DNA of 33,780 nucleotides from Micromonospora zingiberis (GTDB lineage: Bacteria; Actinomycetota; Actinomycetes; Mycobacteriales; Micromonosporaceae). The notes under the pieces are model-generated. The model saw only the letters and a program-made list of their open reading frames with translations, had not been told where the DNA came from and ran no database searches. The stretch's first letter is position 1. Every line of letters begins with the position of its first letter. The stretch is from positions 1 through 33,780 of the forward strand of contig NZ_SJJR01000034.1 in assembly GCF_004331455.1 (NCBI RefSeq), read 5' to 3'. Made by a program: the position numbers and the translations under genes. Positions 16,170 to 24,728 of this stretch are shown here, piece after piece.

Positions 16170-16441
16170 CCCGGAGTCCTCAGCCCCTCCCCGAGGTCGC
16201 GGCCGGCACGCTGCTGCGGCTCGATCCGAACGATTGGTCCTACGGCCGTGACCTCACCCCCGGCACTGCGGCAACTGTCGTCGTCGCTGGCGTTCGCGAT
16301 CTCCCCAACCGCAGCGACGAGTGGGTCTGGGTGCTCGGTCACCGGCCTGAGTGCGACTACCCGCACGTCGACCGGCATCCGCCATGCATGGAGGTTCGGG
16401 TCAGCGTGGCCGCATTACACCGCCATTCCCCCGGGCCATGA
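16166..16441 (+). CDS. Small hypothetical protein
   Basis: A 91-aa protein from GTG 16166, preceded by GGGAAGGA. It contains LLRLDPNDWSYGRDLTP, an alternating strand region (TVVVAGVRDLP) and DEWVWVLGHRPECDY with a His/Cys-rich stretch (HVDRHPPC). The function is unknown. Four-base overlaps join it to both neighbours (GTGA at 16166, ATGA at 16438), so translation along this block is coupled. Confidence 0.65.
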   Translation: MTRSPQPLPEVAAGTLLRLDPNDWSYGRDLTPGTAATVVVAGVRDLPNRSDEWVWVLGHRPECDYPHVDRHPPCMEVRVSVAALHRHSPGP

Positions 16442-16671
16442 CCAGCACCGACGACGGCGACCGCCCCGTCGATCGCTTCGAATCGGCGCGCAACACGGTG
16501 CTCCAGCATCGCGACGGCGGCACCTGCTTCCACTGCCAGACCGGTGGATGCGGGCAACACGCCTGGGCGATCGAGGAACTCGCTCGCCACCCCGGCGGCC
16601 GGAAGCTTCTTCGGCAGCTTGGGTTCCCCACCCCTTCTGACGAATCGACCGAGGAAGGTCAGCCACGGTGA
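16438..16671 (+). CDS. Small Cys-motif protein
   Basis: A 77-aa soluble protein from ATG 16438. It contains CFHCQTGGC, a CxxC plus third Cys that could bind a metal, then a helix HAWAIEELARHPGGRKLLRQ. The family is unknown to me. It overlaps the upstream gene by ATGA and the downstream GPP34 gene by GTGA. The conserved spacing argues that it is a genuine member of the operon, despite its size. Confidence 0.65.
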   Translation: MTSTDDGDRPVDRFESARNTVLQHRDGGTCFHCQTGGCGQHAWAIEELARHPGGRKLLRQLGFPTPSDESTEEGQPR

Positions 16672-17417
16672 ACACCCCACCCTCCGGCGCATCCAACGAT
16701 CACGCACCCCACCTGTACGAACACCCGGCACCAGTAGAGCCGGCCCGGCCGGTACGGGCCGTTGGCAGCGCGGCCGCCCACACCACCACGCGTCTTGCCG
16801 ACGAGTTCTTCTACCTGGCCCACGACGACCAGACCGGCCGTCCGCGTCTGTTCGAGTCCGCGACGGCACTCGGCTTGGCCGCCGCACTGTTGGCCGAGCT
16901 GTACCGGGAGGGTCGGGTCACCTTCGAGGGCCGCCATGTGCGGGTGATCAACACGGTCCCGCCGAAGGACTGGCTGCAACATCTCGTCCTCGACCGGCTG
17001 GTGGCCGAGCCGCGTCACACCGCGACCCGGACCTGGCTTTCGTTCCTCGCCACCACGGCCTGCGAGCAGGTGATCACCCGGATGTGGCAGCTCGGGCTGC
17101 TGCGGCCGGAGCAGGTCGGTCGGCTGTGGCGCCAGCGCACCGTCTACGTCCCCACCGACGTGAACACGGCCGCCTGGTCCTGGGCCCGGCTGTCCTTCCA
17201 GCTGCGCAACTACCAGCCGCTCAACGCCTTCGACCAAGTCCTTGCGGGTCTGGCGTTGCACACGCAGCTCGATCCGATCCTGCTCGACGGCACACCCCTT
17301 GCCGTTCGCGCGTTCCTGCGCCACCAGGGCGACCAGGCCCCTCCCCCGCTACGCGAACTCCTCGCTGACCTCGGTGCCGTCGTCGGCGGCGCCGTGCTGA
17401 GCCACCGCACCTCCTGA
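16668..17417 (+). CDS. GPP34 (GOLPH3/Vps74-like) family protein
   Basis: A 249-aa protein whose pattern fits the GPP34 family. It has LADEFFYLAHDDQTGRP near the N-terminus, then a helix ALGLAAALLAELYREGRV, a strand VTFEGRHVRVIN, and a helical C-terminal half with RTVYVPTDVNTAAWSWARL. Eukaryotic members bind phosphatidylinositol-4-phosphate on Golgi membranes. Actinobacteria carry many paralogs of unknown role, probably at the membrane surface. The GTG start overlaps the upstream stop by four bases; an APC permease gene follows 45 bases later. Confidence 0.85.
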   Translation: MNTPPSGASNDHAPHLYEHPAPVEPARPVRAVGSAAAHTTTRLADEFFYLAHDDQTGRPRLFESATALGLAAALLAELYREGRVTFEGRHVRVINTVPPKDWLQHLVLDRLVAEPRHTATRTWLSFLATTACEQVITRMWQLGLLRPEQVGRLWRQRTVYVPTDVNTAAWSWARLSFQLRNYQPLNAFDQVLAGLALHTQLDPILLDGTPLAVRAFLRHQGDQAPPPLRELLADLGAVVGGAVLSHRTS

Positions 17418-17462
17418 CTGCGGCCACTCCCTATCCATCCCCTCTTTGCTGAGAGAGAACCG

Positions 17463-18956
17463 ATGTTGCACTCGAAACCCGACACCGTGTCCGCCGTCCT
17501 CGCCAGGGGGCGGCTCGGTATCCCGTCGGTGGTGTTCTTCGTCATCGCCGCCGCCGCACCGCTGACCGTCGTCGCCGGTGGCGCGACCACCGGGTACGCG
17601 GTCACCGGCGTCACCGGCATCCCGGTTTCCTATCTGCTCGTAGCGGCGGTGTTGGCGTTGTTCGCGGTCGGCTATGTGGCCATGTCCCGCCGGATCGTCA
17701 ACGCGGGCGCCTTCTACACCTACGTCACCCGGGGACTCGGCCGCCCGGCCGGGGTCGGCGCCGCCATGATCGCGCTGCTCGCCTACAACGCGATGCAGAT
17801 CGGCCTGTATGGCGGGGCCGGTGCGGTCACCGCGCAGTTCCTCAACGCCCGGTACGGCTGGCAGCTCACCTGGTGGATGTGCGCCCTCGCCGTGTGGGCC
17901 ATCGTCGCGGTGCTCGGCGTGGCGCGGATCGACCTCAACGGCCGGGTCCTCGCCGTCGTCCTCGTCGCCGAATGCGTCGTCGCGTTGACCTTCGACGCCA
18001 TCATGCTCACCCACCCCGCCGACGGCACCGTCAGCTTCGCCACCCTCGCCCCGACGCACGTGCTCGCCGCCGGCATCGGCGCCGCCCTGGTCACCGCCAT
18101 CACGGGCTTCGTGGGCTTCGAAGGCACCGTCGTGTTCTCCGAGGAGACCAAGGACCCGCGCCGAACGATCGCCCGCGCCACCTACATCGCCGTGGCCGTG
18201 ACCGGCCTGCTGTACGGGCTGTCCGCATGGGCGATGTCGGTAGCCACCGGCCCGGACCGCATCGTGGCGGCGGCCCGCACCGACGGCACCGACCTGATCT
18301 TCAACCTCGTGTCGCCCTACCTGAGCCAGAGTGTCATCACCGTCGCCCGGGGCCTGTTCATCACCAGCCTGTTCGCCGCCCTGCTGTCCTTCCACCACAC
18401 CGTCGCCCGGTACCTATTCGCCCTCGGCCGCGAACGGGTACTCCCGGCCGTGTTCGGCCGGACCAGCCACCGCACCGGCGCACCCAAGGTCGGCTCCCTC
18501 GTCCAGAGCGGACTCGCTCTCACTGTCCTGGTCGGCTACGCCCTGGCGGGGGCGGATCCGATCGTGCACCTGTTCTTCTGGATCACCGTCACCGGCGGCC
18601 TCGGCGTGCTCATCCTGATGACCCTCACCTCCGCCGCTGTCATCGGCTTCTTCACCCGCACCACCCACACCGAAGGACCATGGCGGTCGGTGATCGCGCC
18701 AGGAATCGCCGCGGTCGCCCTCGGCGGGATCCTCACCGTCACCCTGCGCGAGTTCACCACCCTCCTCGGCGTGGCCCCGGACTCGCCGCTGCGCTGGGCT
18801 TTCCCCGCCGCCTACGCCGCTGCCGCACTGCTCGGCATCGCCTGGGCACTGATCCTGCGCACCACCAACCCGCACGTGTACGCCGCCATCGGCCTCGGCG
18901 CCGACAGCGACACCGGACCACTGCGCGCCCCCGATCTCATCCGCCAACCCGCCTGA
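17463..18956 (+). CDS. APC-superfamily amino acid permease
   Basis: A 497-aa integral membrane protein with about 12 hydrophobic segments. It begins with a short cytoplasmic tail and VVFFVIAAAAPLTVVAGGAT, the conserved first helix of APC transporters with its unwound Gly-rich stretch. GFVGFEGTVVFSEETKDPRR in the middle is the typical helix 6 / loop region. It should carry an amino acid or amine across the cell membrane; the substrate cannot be told. The ATG at 17463 has GAGAGA upstream. A GNAT acetyltransferase follows 13 bases after the stop, suggesting that the substrate may be acetylated. Confidence 0.92.
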   Translation: MLHSKPDTVSAVLARGRLGIPSVVFFVIAAAAPLTVVAGGATTGYAVTGVTGIPVSYLLVAAVLALFAVGYVAMSRRIVNAGAFYTYVTRGLGRPAGVGAAMIALLAYNAMQIGLYGGAGAVTAQFLNARYGWQLTWWMCALAVWAIVAVLGVARIDLNGRVLAVVLVAECVVALTFDAIMLTHPADGTVSFATLAPTHVLAAGIGAALVTAITGFVGFEGTVVFSEETKDPRRTIARATYIAVAVTGLLYGLSAWAMSVATGPDRIVAAARTDGTDLIFNLVSPYLSQSVITVARGLFITSLFAALLSFHHTVARYLFALGRERVLPAVFGRTSHRTGAPKVGSLVQSGLALTVLVGYALAGADPIVHLFFWITVTGGLGVLILMTLTSAAVIGFFTRTTHTEGPWRSVIAPGIAAVALGGILTVTLREFTTLLGVAPDSPLRWAFPAAYAAAALLGIAWALILRTTNPHVYAAIGLGADSDTGPLRAPDLIRQPA

Positions 18957-18969
18957 CCAGGAGGCTCCT

Positions 18970-19626
18970 GTGGCTGTCACCAACAACGACCTCATCGTTC
19001 GCCCCGCAACCGAGGCGGATGCCGGCAGGCTGATCGCCGTCCTCGCCGCAGCCTTCCACGACGGACCCGTCGCGGACTGGCTCATCCCTGACGTCGAGCA
19101 ACGATGCGCCGTCTACTACCGCTACTTCCGCGACGCGCTCCACCACGGCCTAAAACACGGCGAGGTCTACACCACCAGCGACCAATCCGCGGTCGCGATC
19201 TGGCACCCCCACCTTGAACCCGGACCCACCGACCTACACAAACGCCTGGAAACACTCGAAGCGATCGCCGGGGTCCACGCGCCGAAGTTCGTGCTCCTCG
19301 AAGAAATGTTCGACGCCTTCCACCCCGACGAACCACATCACCACCTCGCCTACGTTGCCGTCGACCCACAACAACAGAGCCGCGGCATCGGTGCAGCGCT
19401 ACTCAACCACCACCACCGCCACCTCGACCGACTTCACCTGCCGGCGTACCTGGAGGCCACCAACATGCGTAACCGGCAGCTCTACCTACGACTCGGCTAC
19501 ACCGCCGGCCCCACCATGGCGCTACCAACCGACGGACCCACGATCTGGCGCATGTGGCGCGGCAGGCCGATCGCCACCAGACGCTCCCCGTTCCCGCCCA
19601 CCAGACCACGCCGGCGGTCGCTGTGA
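18970..19626 (+). CDS. GNAT acetyltransferase, first of a tandem pair
   Basis: A 218-aa GNAT-fold enzyme. The acetyl-CoA binding motif A is YVAVDPQQQSRGIGAALLNH, with QxxGxG-type spacing, and motif B follows around YLEATNMRNRQLYLRLGYTA. It starts at GTG 18970 with AGGAGG upstream, directly after the permease, and its stop overlaps the next GNAT gene by GTGA. Acceptor unknown. Confidence 0.88.
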   Translation: MAVTNNDLIVRPATEADAGRLIAVLAAAFHDGPVADWLIPDVEQRCAVYYRYFRDALHHGLKHGEVYTTSDQSAVAIWHPHLEPGPTDLHKRLETLEAIAGVHAPKFVLLEEMFDAFHPDEPHHHLAYVAVDPQQQSRGIGAALLNHHHRHLDRLHLPAYLEATNMRNRQLYLRLGYTAGPTMALPTDGPTIWRMWRGRPIATRRSPFPPTRPRRRSL

Positions 19627-20240
19627 CCACCCCAACGGCGACGCCACCCCTCCGACCCGCACAGACCCACGACGTGGCCGCCATCGTCGCGCTGCTCGTC
19701 GATGCTGCCGCAACGGACCCGGTCGCCGCATGGCTAGTACCGGACCCTGCCGAACGGCAGGACATCTTCCACCGAGTGCTGCCGATCGAAGTGGACCACG
19801 CCGTCGAGTTCGGAACTGTCGACGTCACGCTCGACATGACGGCCGTCGCCGTGTGGCACCACCATCCGGCACCGGAAGCGGCCCTGCTGGCAGATCATCA
19901 CCTGGGCGCGTTCACCGGCATGGCGGTGCCGCGGTTTCAGCGACTGCACACCCTGGTCCGCAGGTACCGGTCCGATGCACCACATCATTGGCTCGCCTGG
20001 CTGTACGTCGCCCCCGGTGCTCGCGGCCACGGCTTCGGCCGGGCGCTACTTGCCCACCACCACCAGCGCGTCGACCAGATCGGCTACCCGGTCGACACCC
20101 TGGTCACCGCCACGACGGCCCGGGACCACCTGGTCGGGCAGGGCTACCGCGCGGGCGTCCCGCTGCATCTACTCACCGGCCCGCAGCTGTGGCCACTGCA
20201 CCGCGCCGGCCGACCGGTCCCGCCCACGATGGCCGGTTGA
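19623..20240 (+). CDS. GNAT acetyltransferase, second of a tandem pair
   Basis: A 205-aa GNAT-fold enzyme from GTG 19623, chosen because it overlaps the previous stop codon by four bases. Motif A is LYVAPGARGHGFGRALLAHH. Both genes share ATDPVAAWLVPDPAERQ-like N-terminal segments (in the first copy DGPVADWLIPDVEQR) and similar ends, so they are diverged tandem duplicates. The second has lost the strong motif B (TATTARDHLVGQGYRAG). Acceptor unknown. Confidence 0.85.
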   Translation: MTTPTATPPLRPAQTHDVAAIVALLVDAAATDPVAAWLVPDPAERQDIFHRVLPIEVDHAVEFGTVDVTLDMTAVAVWHHHPAPEAALLADHHLGAFTGMAVPRFQRLHTLVRRYRSDAPHHWLAWLYVAPGARGHGFGRALLAHHHQRVDQIGYPVDTLVTATTARDHLVGQGYRAGVPLHLLTGPQLWPLHRAGRPVPPTMAG

Positions 20241-20329
20241 GCACCACCGGCCTCCGGACCCCGGTGGCTGCCTCAACCATGCGGCAGCCTTCGGGGCCAC
20301 AACCACCACAAGGAAGGAACTCGTACCCA

Positions 20330-21196
20330 ATGGCCAAGCTGACCACCCCAGCCCGCTGCCTGGCTCTCGCCCTCGGCAGCGTTTTCCTCGCCGGCTGCCA
20401 AGCCGTACCCGCCAACCCCGCGCCGTCGACGTCCCTGCCAACACTTGCCGGACCACGGTCCGTAGCCACGCCCGGCATCGCCTCCCCCACACCGGGGCTC
20501 ACCCCACAGGAAAGCCTCACCACCATCGCCGCCACCCTCACCCCAACCCCCGGCGACCGCACCGCGGACCTGCCCTACACCTACCTGCACACCCAAACCT
20601 GGGCCCGCGCCAGCACCACGATCATCCGCACCGACCTGCAGCGCTGGCGGCACGATGACGGCTCAGGCCAGGAGACCATCCGCCGCGCACCCGACCTGCC
20701 AACCCTGAAGCATCAGCCCACCTCCGACGAACGGAACCTGTTCCACCAGGCCCCGCCAACATCGACTCAGCACCCGGCAGGAGGCCTGCATCCGTACCTG
20801 TCCGGAACGATCCCGACGGACCCGACCACACTGGCCGCACGGCTGGCTCCACCCGAGCTGGCCGGCGAGCCCGCGTACCCGAGACTGCTCGCTGGTGGCG
20901 TCGTCAGCCTGACCACCAACCAGTACCTCGGCCAGCAGCAACGGGCGGCGGCCCTACGCGTCCTCGCCACTGTTCCCGGGATCGCCTACCTCGGGGCGAG
21001 CGTCGACATCGCCGGGCGAGCCGGACTCGGCTTCCGGGTGACCGCCGACGGGTCGACCACCACCTTGTTCATCGACCCGACCACCGGCGAACTGCTGGCC
21101 GCGCAGGAGCTGATCGCCGGTTCCAGGCCTGGCCTGTTCTCGTACGTCCTCATCCTCGATCGCGGTCACACCGCCGAAGCGGGAGCGTCGTGGTGA
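20330..21196 (+). CDS. Lipoprotein, CU044_5270-like
   Basis: A 288-aa secreted lipoprotein. The ATG at 20330 has AAGGAAGG upstream. A signal peptide ends in the lipobox LAGC (about residues 20-23), followed by a Pro/Ala/Ser linker. The mature part (PYTYLHTQTWARASTT, later PGIAYLGASVDIAGRAGLGF and TLFIDPTTGELLAAQE) has the pattern of actinobacterial CU044_5270-type proteins, whose role is unknown. It is the last gene of the plus-strand operon, 89 bases after the second GNAT. Confidence 0.8.
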   Translation: MAKLTTPARCLALALGSVFLAGCQAVPANPAPSTSLPTLAGPRSVATPGIASPTPGLTPQESLTTIAATLTPTPGDRTADLPYTYLHTQTWARASTTIIRTDLQRWRHDDGSGQETIRRAPDLPTLKHQPTSDERNLFHQAPPTSTQHPAGGLHPYLSGTIPTDPTTLAARLAPPELAGEPAYPRLLAGGVVSLTTNQYLGQQQRAAALRVLATVPGIAYLGASVDIAGRAGLGFRVTADGSTTTLFIDPTTGELLAAQELIAGSRPGLFSYVLILDRGHTAEAGASW

Positions 21197-21294
21197 TAAC
21201 CGCTGCTGGCCGATCAGGTGGCGGGCCGGACCTTATACACGCGGGAACGGCGTCGCGCCCCCTCGACTGGTAGCCCTGCGCGAGGCGGTGTTGG

Positions 21295-21834
21295 TTACGG
21301 GTTCGCGGGGTCTTCGCCGTCGGCGGGTTGGTAGCAATCGGTGGCGATGATCAAGGCGATGCGGTCTCGGCTGGCGTTGGTGGCCAGGCTGATCGTGACG
21401 GAGGTGGCGGCCTCACGCATGGAGACCACGCCACCGTCGCCCTCAGTGAAGGCACGGTCTTCGGTGATCTCGTGGCCCTGCTCTCGCCAGCTGTCCCGAA
21501 CTCGATGCAACGTGGCGATCTGCTCGGTGGGCGCGACGGGCAGTCGAGCGAAGCCGGTCAGAGTCCAGCGTCCATCGTCGGCAATCTCGCCGCCTCGGCC
21601 CACGCAGGGTGCGGTGTTGGTCCTCCAGTTCTCCAACGGCACCCCGGCGGCAGCGGACACCGCCTCAGCATGCTCTTCGGCCAGGCTATTCACCTCAGCG
21701 GCGGCCTTGATTTCCAACGGATCCTCCTTTCCGGGGGACACACTGTCGCCACCGGGCGTGCACGCGGTGCCGAGCAGCGCGACGACGGCCACGACCGCGG
21801 TCGTCCGCCACGACCAGCGCCGGGTACAAGTCAT
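21295..21834 (-). CDS. Small lipoprotein of the WXG/DUF1023 operon
   Basis: A 179-aa lipoprotein. The ATG at 21834 overlaps the stop of the DUF1023 gene (ATGA), which fixes the start. The signal peptide TTAVVAVVALLGTAC ends in a lipobox Cys, followed by a Ser/Pro/Gly linker. Two further Cys residues (APCVGRGG and ATDCYQPA) could form a disulfide. Similar small lipoproteins are often found downstream of DUF1023 hydrolase genes. Function unknown. Confidence 0.82.
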   Translation of the reverse strand: MTCTRRWSWRTTAVVAVVALLGTACTPGGDSVSPGKEDPLEIKAAAEVNSLAEEHAEAVSAAAGVPLENWRTNTAPCVGRGGEIADDGRWTLTGFARLPVAPTEQIATLHRVRDSWREQGHEITEDRAFTEGDGGVVSMREAATSVTISLATNASRDRIALIIATDCYQPADGEDPANP

Positions 21835-23495
21835 GGCCGCTGACCATGATCGAGTACGGCGGCCTCGTAGTTGCCGGCGATGATCGCTCCCTGAGATAGC
21901 AGGGTCTGACTGCCCCTGGTCCAGTATCCGCTGTGCCCGGAAGTATCCACCTGCAGGGCGTTCCCACCGAACTCCGGCAGATGCGGGCCGGGCCCGTGAA
22001 TACCCACCGCACCAGCGGCGGCCCAACTACCGACCACGGGTATGCCGGTCAGCCAGCGGGCGTTCTCCTCAGGCCGGGCCACGAAGGTGTCGTCCGCCGC
22101 GGCGGCGGCCCACACATGTCGAGGATCGACGCCAAGCTCCTGAGCGTGGTCAACCCGCATCCCTGGACTGCCGACAGCGATCATGTCGTCGACGGCCAGA
22201 CCGTCGCCGCTGCTGGCAGCTTCCCCGAGGACGGTGGAGCCGTAGCTGTGGGCCACGACGGTCAGATGCGACGTCCCGCCGTCGTGGGCAGCACGCAGAC
22301 CGTCGACGAAACCGTCGAGAGCGCGGGCGCCCGCTTCGGACTTCCCACCGAACGGTGCGGTGACGATGTCCGTGTCGACCGACGGGGTGTCGTAGCCGAG
22401 CCACGCCACGACCGCGACCTCACTGCCGGTGGGCGCCAGGTCGATCGCGGCGTCCTGCAGGTCGTTCGCCCGACCGATCAGACCACGAATACCGGCCAGT
22501 TCCGTACCGACGCCCGGAACGAGCACAGCAGTGTGATCAGCAGTGTCCGGGTTGCCAATAGCCACGGCCGCTTTCCCATCACCCCTCGGGTCGACCGACA
22601 GCAGGTACAGACGCTTGTGCGGCGGCGCGTTCTCCGCAGCTTCGAGCTTGTCCAGCAGCATCAGCGCGGTGGCGTGCTGCGGGTTGCGCTCGTCGCGATA
22701 CAGGTTGACGTTGTCACCGATGTAGGTCCGCAGCACCAACTGGTTCGCCGCGTCACGGTCGACGGCCGGCAGTCCATCGAGCGCGCCGATCCGCTGCGGG
22801 TACGCGGTCAGGTAGACCTGCCGTTCGTCGTCGGACAGCTGGCTCCACCACGCCCGTACGTCGGTAGGGCTGCTGCCCTGCGCGGGGATGTCACCCTCGC
22901 TCAGCCCGAGGGCCGCAGCGGCGGCCCGCGCTCCGTCCTGGGCCTTGTTGTACTCCCACGGCCGCTGTCCCGGCACGCCCGCCTTCAACTCGGCCAACGC
23001 CCGAGCGACCCGGTTGTCGGCCTCGGTGGCGTCGGCGACGATCCGCGCGATCAGATCGGTGTAGATGGCCGCGTTCTGCCGATCCCGCTCATACAGCAAC
23101 GCGGCGTCCGGATCGTTCCTCACTGCCGACGGGATCGGATGCGGGGACACCCGTCCGTTGTCATCGACAGTCAGACCCACACTGCGGGCAGCGTGCACCG
23201 CGGCGGCCAACCGTCGCTGCACATCCTCGAAGTCCTCCGCAGCCGACCGCAACACACTCGCCGCAGTGCGGGTCTGCAGGCTCGCCACCTCAAACTCGTC
23301 ATCGAGCACATCAAGCCGATCCAACGCCGCGTTCGCCGCCGGCCCCGCCCACCCCGAGGCGCGCAACGGCCCAGTCAGATCAGCACCACACCGCTGTTCC
23401 AGATCCGCGCAGGCCCGCGCCAACTCCGTCCACGCCTGGGCGGCGTACCGCAGCGGAGCGACACGCGCGTCCCGCACATCCGCGTAGCTGACCAC
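21831..23495 (-). CDS. DUF1023 alpha/beta hydrolase with WXG-like N-terminus
   Basis: A 554-aa protein. The N-terminal 200 residues are helical and resemble WXG100/ESX substrates (GWAGPAANAALDRLDVLDDE). The C-terminal half is a DUF1023 alpha/beta hydrolase: the nucleophile elbow is VVAHSYGSTVL, the acid likely sits in VDDMIAVGSPGM, and the His in DTSGHSGYW. Such proteins are linked to type VII-like secretion in actinobacteria, but no secretion machinery genes are visible here. The GTG start follows the WXG-like gene by 6 bases, and the stop overlaps the lipoprotein gene. Confidence 0.87.
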   Translation of the reverse strand: MVSYADVRDARVAPLRYAAQAWTELARACADLEQRCGADLTGPLRASGWAGPAANAALDRLDVLDDEFEVASLQTRTAASVLRSAAEDFEDVQRRLAAAVHAARSVGLTVDDNGRVSPHPIPSAVRNDPDAALLYERDRQNAAIYTDLIARIVADATEADNRVARALAELKAGVPGQRPWEYNKAQDGARAAAAALGLSEGDIPAQGSSPTDVRAWWSQLSDDERQVYLTAYPQRIGALDGLPAVDRDAANQLVLRTYIGDNVNLYRDERNPQHATALMLLDKLEAAENAPPHKRLYLLSVDPRGDGKAAVAIGNPDTADHTAVLVPGVGTELAGIRGLIGRANDLQDAAIDLAPTGSEVAVVAWLGYDTPSVDTDIVTAPFGGKSEAGARALDGFVDGLRAAHDGGTSHLTVVAHSYGSTVLGEAASSGDGLAVDDMIAVGSPGMRVDHAQELGVDPRHVWAAAAADDTFVARPEENARWLTGIPVVGSWAAAGAVGIHGPGPHLPEFGGNALQVDTSGHSGYWTRGSQTLLSQGAIIAGNYEAAVLDHGQRP

Positions 23496-23501
23496 CAGAG
23501 A

Positions 23502-23804
23502 TCACCGACCGCGAATATCGAACAGAGCGGCGTTCGCGTTATCGCTGTAGCGGTAATCCACCGCACACTCGTCGAACGCATCGCCCAGCGTCGACAGGTA
23601 ACCCACGAGCTTTGCTAGATCGTCCTGCCACGACACCGCCAACTGCTCCAAGGCAGAACGACTTCGCCACCCCGGTAAACCCGACACCGCAGCCAGCGTC
23701 TCACCATCGACATCCGCAGCGCTCTGCCGCAGCCCTTCGCGCAGATCCCCGCACACGCCGGCTGCCCTCGTCAGCACCTCCGGCTCAACACGCACTTCCG
23801 TCAC
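23502..23804 (-). CDS. WXG100-like small helical protein
   Basis: A 100-aa helical protein from GTG 23804, chosen because GGAGG lies seven bases upstream. The helix-turn-helix centre GLPGWRSRSALEQLAVSW has the W-x-(G/R) turn expected for a WXG100/type VII target, and AVDYRYSDNANAAL near the end resembles a YxxxD-type secretion tail (Y-R-Y-S-D). It is the first gene of the three-gene minus-strand operon. Confidence 0.75.
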   Translation of the reverse strand: MTEVRVEPEVLTRAAGVCGDLREGLRQSAADVDGETLAAVSGLPGWRSRSALEQLAVSWQDDLAKLVGYLSTLGDAFDECAVDYRYSDNANAALFDIRGR

Positions 23805-23954
23805 CTGCTGGCCTCCCCCCGCCACAAGGTGAACCTACAGTAGTCACACACTCGCAAAGAGCACCAGCAGATGGCTGCGCCGGATCGATCATCAACCCGA
23901 CGACGCCACCTCGCCGGCCGTGTTCGTCGCGGCCTTTCGCTTGGTGTACCCGTC

Positions 23955-24515
23955 GCCGCAATGGGGACCGACCACGGCGGGCCCGTATCGGCTGCGTGGG
24001 AGTCAGCCCATCGCCAGCGCCTACTGCCGCAATGGAGACCGGTCACGGCGGGCCGGTGAAGGCACCACCGCACGGATCCGGTTCGGCCCGTCGACCAAGT
24101 CGCCGCAATGGAGACCGGCCACGGCGGGCCGGTGAAGGGACATCATTCCACGATCACCTCAATCTCTAGCGAACTGCCGCAATGGAGACCGGCCACGGCG
24201 GGCCGGTGAAGGGCTCGGGCGGAGAGGGCGGGACGGGAGGGGCGCCAGCCGGCCGCAATGTAGACCGGCCACGGCGGGCCGGTGAAGGCCAATGGTGGTC
24301 GGTCCGTCGTCGTCCTGGACGAGGGAGCCGCAATGTAGACCGGCCACGGCGGGCCGGTGAAGGCCGGGCTACTTTCGGGTAACTTGGGGGTGCCCAAACG
24401 GCGCCGCAATGTAGACCGGCCACGGCGGGCCGGTGAAGGTCTGTTCTCGGACGGCGTGGACGCGGTGGTCGCGTACGCGCCGCAATGTAGACCGGCCACG
24501 GCGGGCCGGTGAAGG
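23955..24515 (-). CRISPR. CRISPR array 1, 8 repeats, type I-G
   Basis: Eight 37-bp repeats start at 23955, 24026, 24102, 24176, 24252, 24327, 24403 and 24479, with spacers of 34-39 bases. Read as crRNA (minus strand) each repeat has CCTTC, a hairpin ACCGGCC-CGCCGT-GGCCGGT, then CT(A/C)CATTGCGGC. The first copy (23955) is strongly decayed and the second has one stem change, so the oldest end is at low coordinates and the leader lies on the cas-gene side. The four leader-proximal copies share one base change (ATGT for ATGG on the plus strand). Cleavage at the hairpin base would leave the 8-base handle ATTGCGGC. The array lies directly downstream of the cas operon. Confidence 0.97.
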
Positions 24516-24728
24516 GGCTCGCGAACAGCGAAGACTTCCACTCGTCGACGAGTTTCATATCGAGCACGTGTCCGTATTGCGCGTTCCATGCGCCTACGGC
24601 GGTTCGGAACCTCTCGCTTGCGCTGTGCGTGCTTGGGGTTCCTAGATCGATTGAAGTCCGGTGGTCGGGCTGGCCCATGGTTTGTGGAGTTGTCAAGGTT
24701 CGGATCGCGGGCGAACGAGTATGTCTTG
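24516..24728 (-). promoter_or_regulatory. Probable leader of CRISPR array 1
   Basis: This 213-base gap between the last cas gene and the newest repeat (24479-24515) contains no repeat and no convincing gene. It has lower GC stretches (for example around 24545-24570) than its surroundings. By array polarity it should hold the leader promoter and any integration signals. The array might also be read through from the cas operon. Confidence 0.55.

Noticed and set aside
17349..18398. A 349-aa minus-strand frame full of Gly, Asp and His
   Set aside because: It is antisense to the APC permease, which has clear membrane helices and a Shine-Dalgarno.
17873..19033. A 386-aa Arg/Pro-rich plus frame
   Set aside because: It is a shifted frame of the permease gene, with typical high-GC artefact composition.
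21933..23618. A 561-aa plus-strand frame
   Set aside because: It is antisense to the DUF1023 hydrolase and WXG-like genes, which have recognisable motifs and coupled starts.
24516..24552. A further spacer at the leader end of array 1
   Set aside because: No repeat follows within 200 bases, so this is leader rather than spacer.
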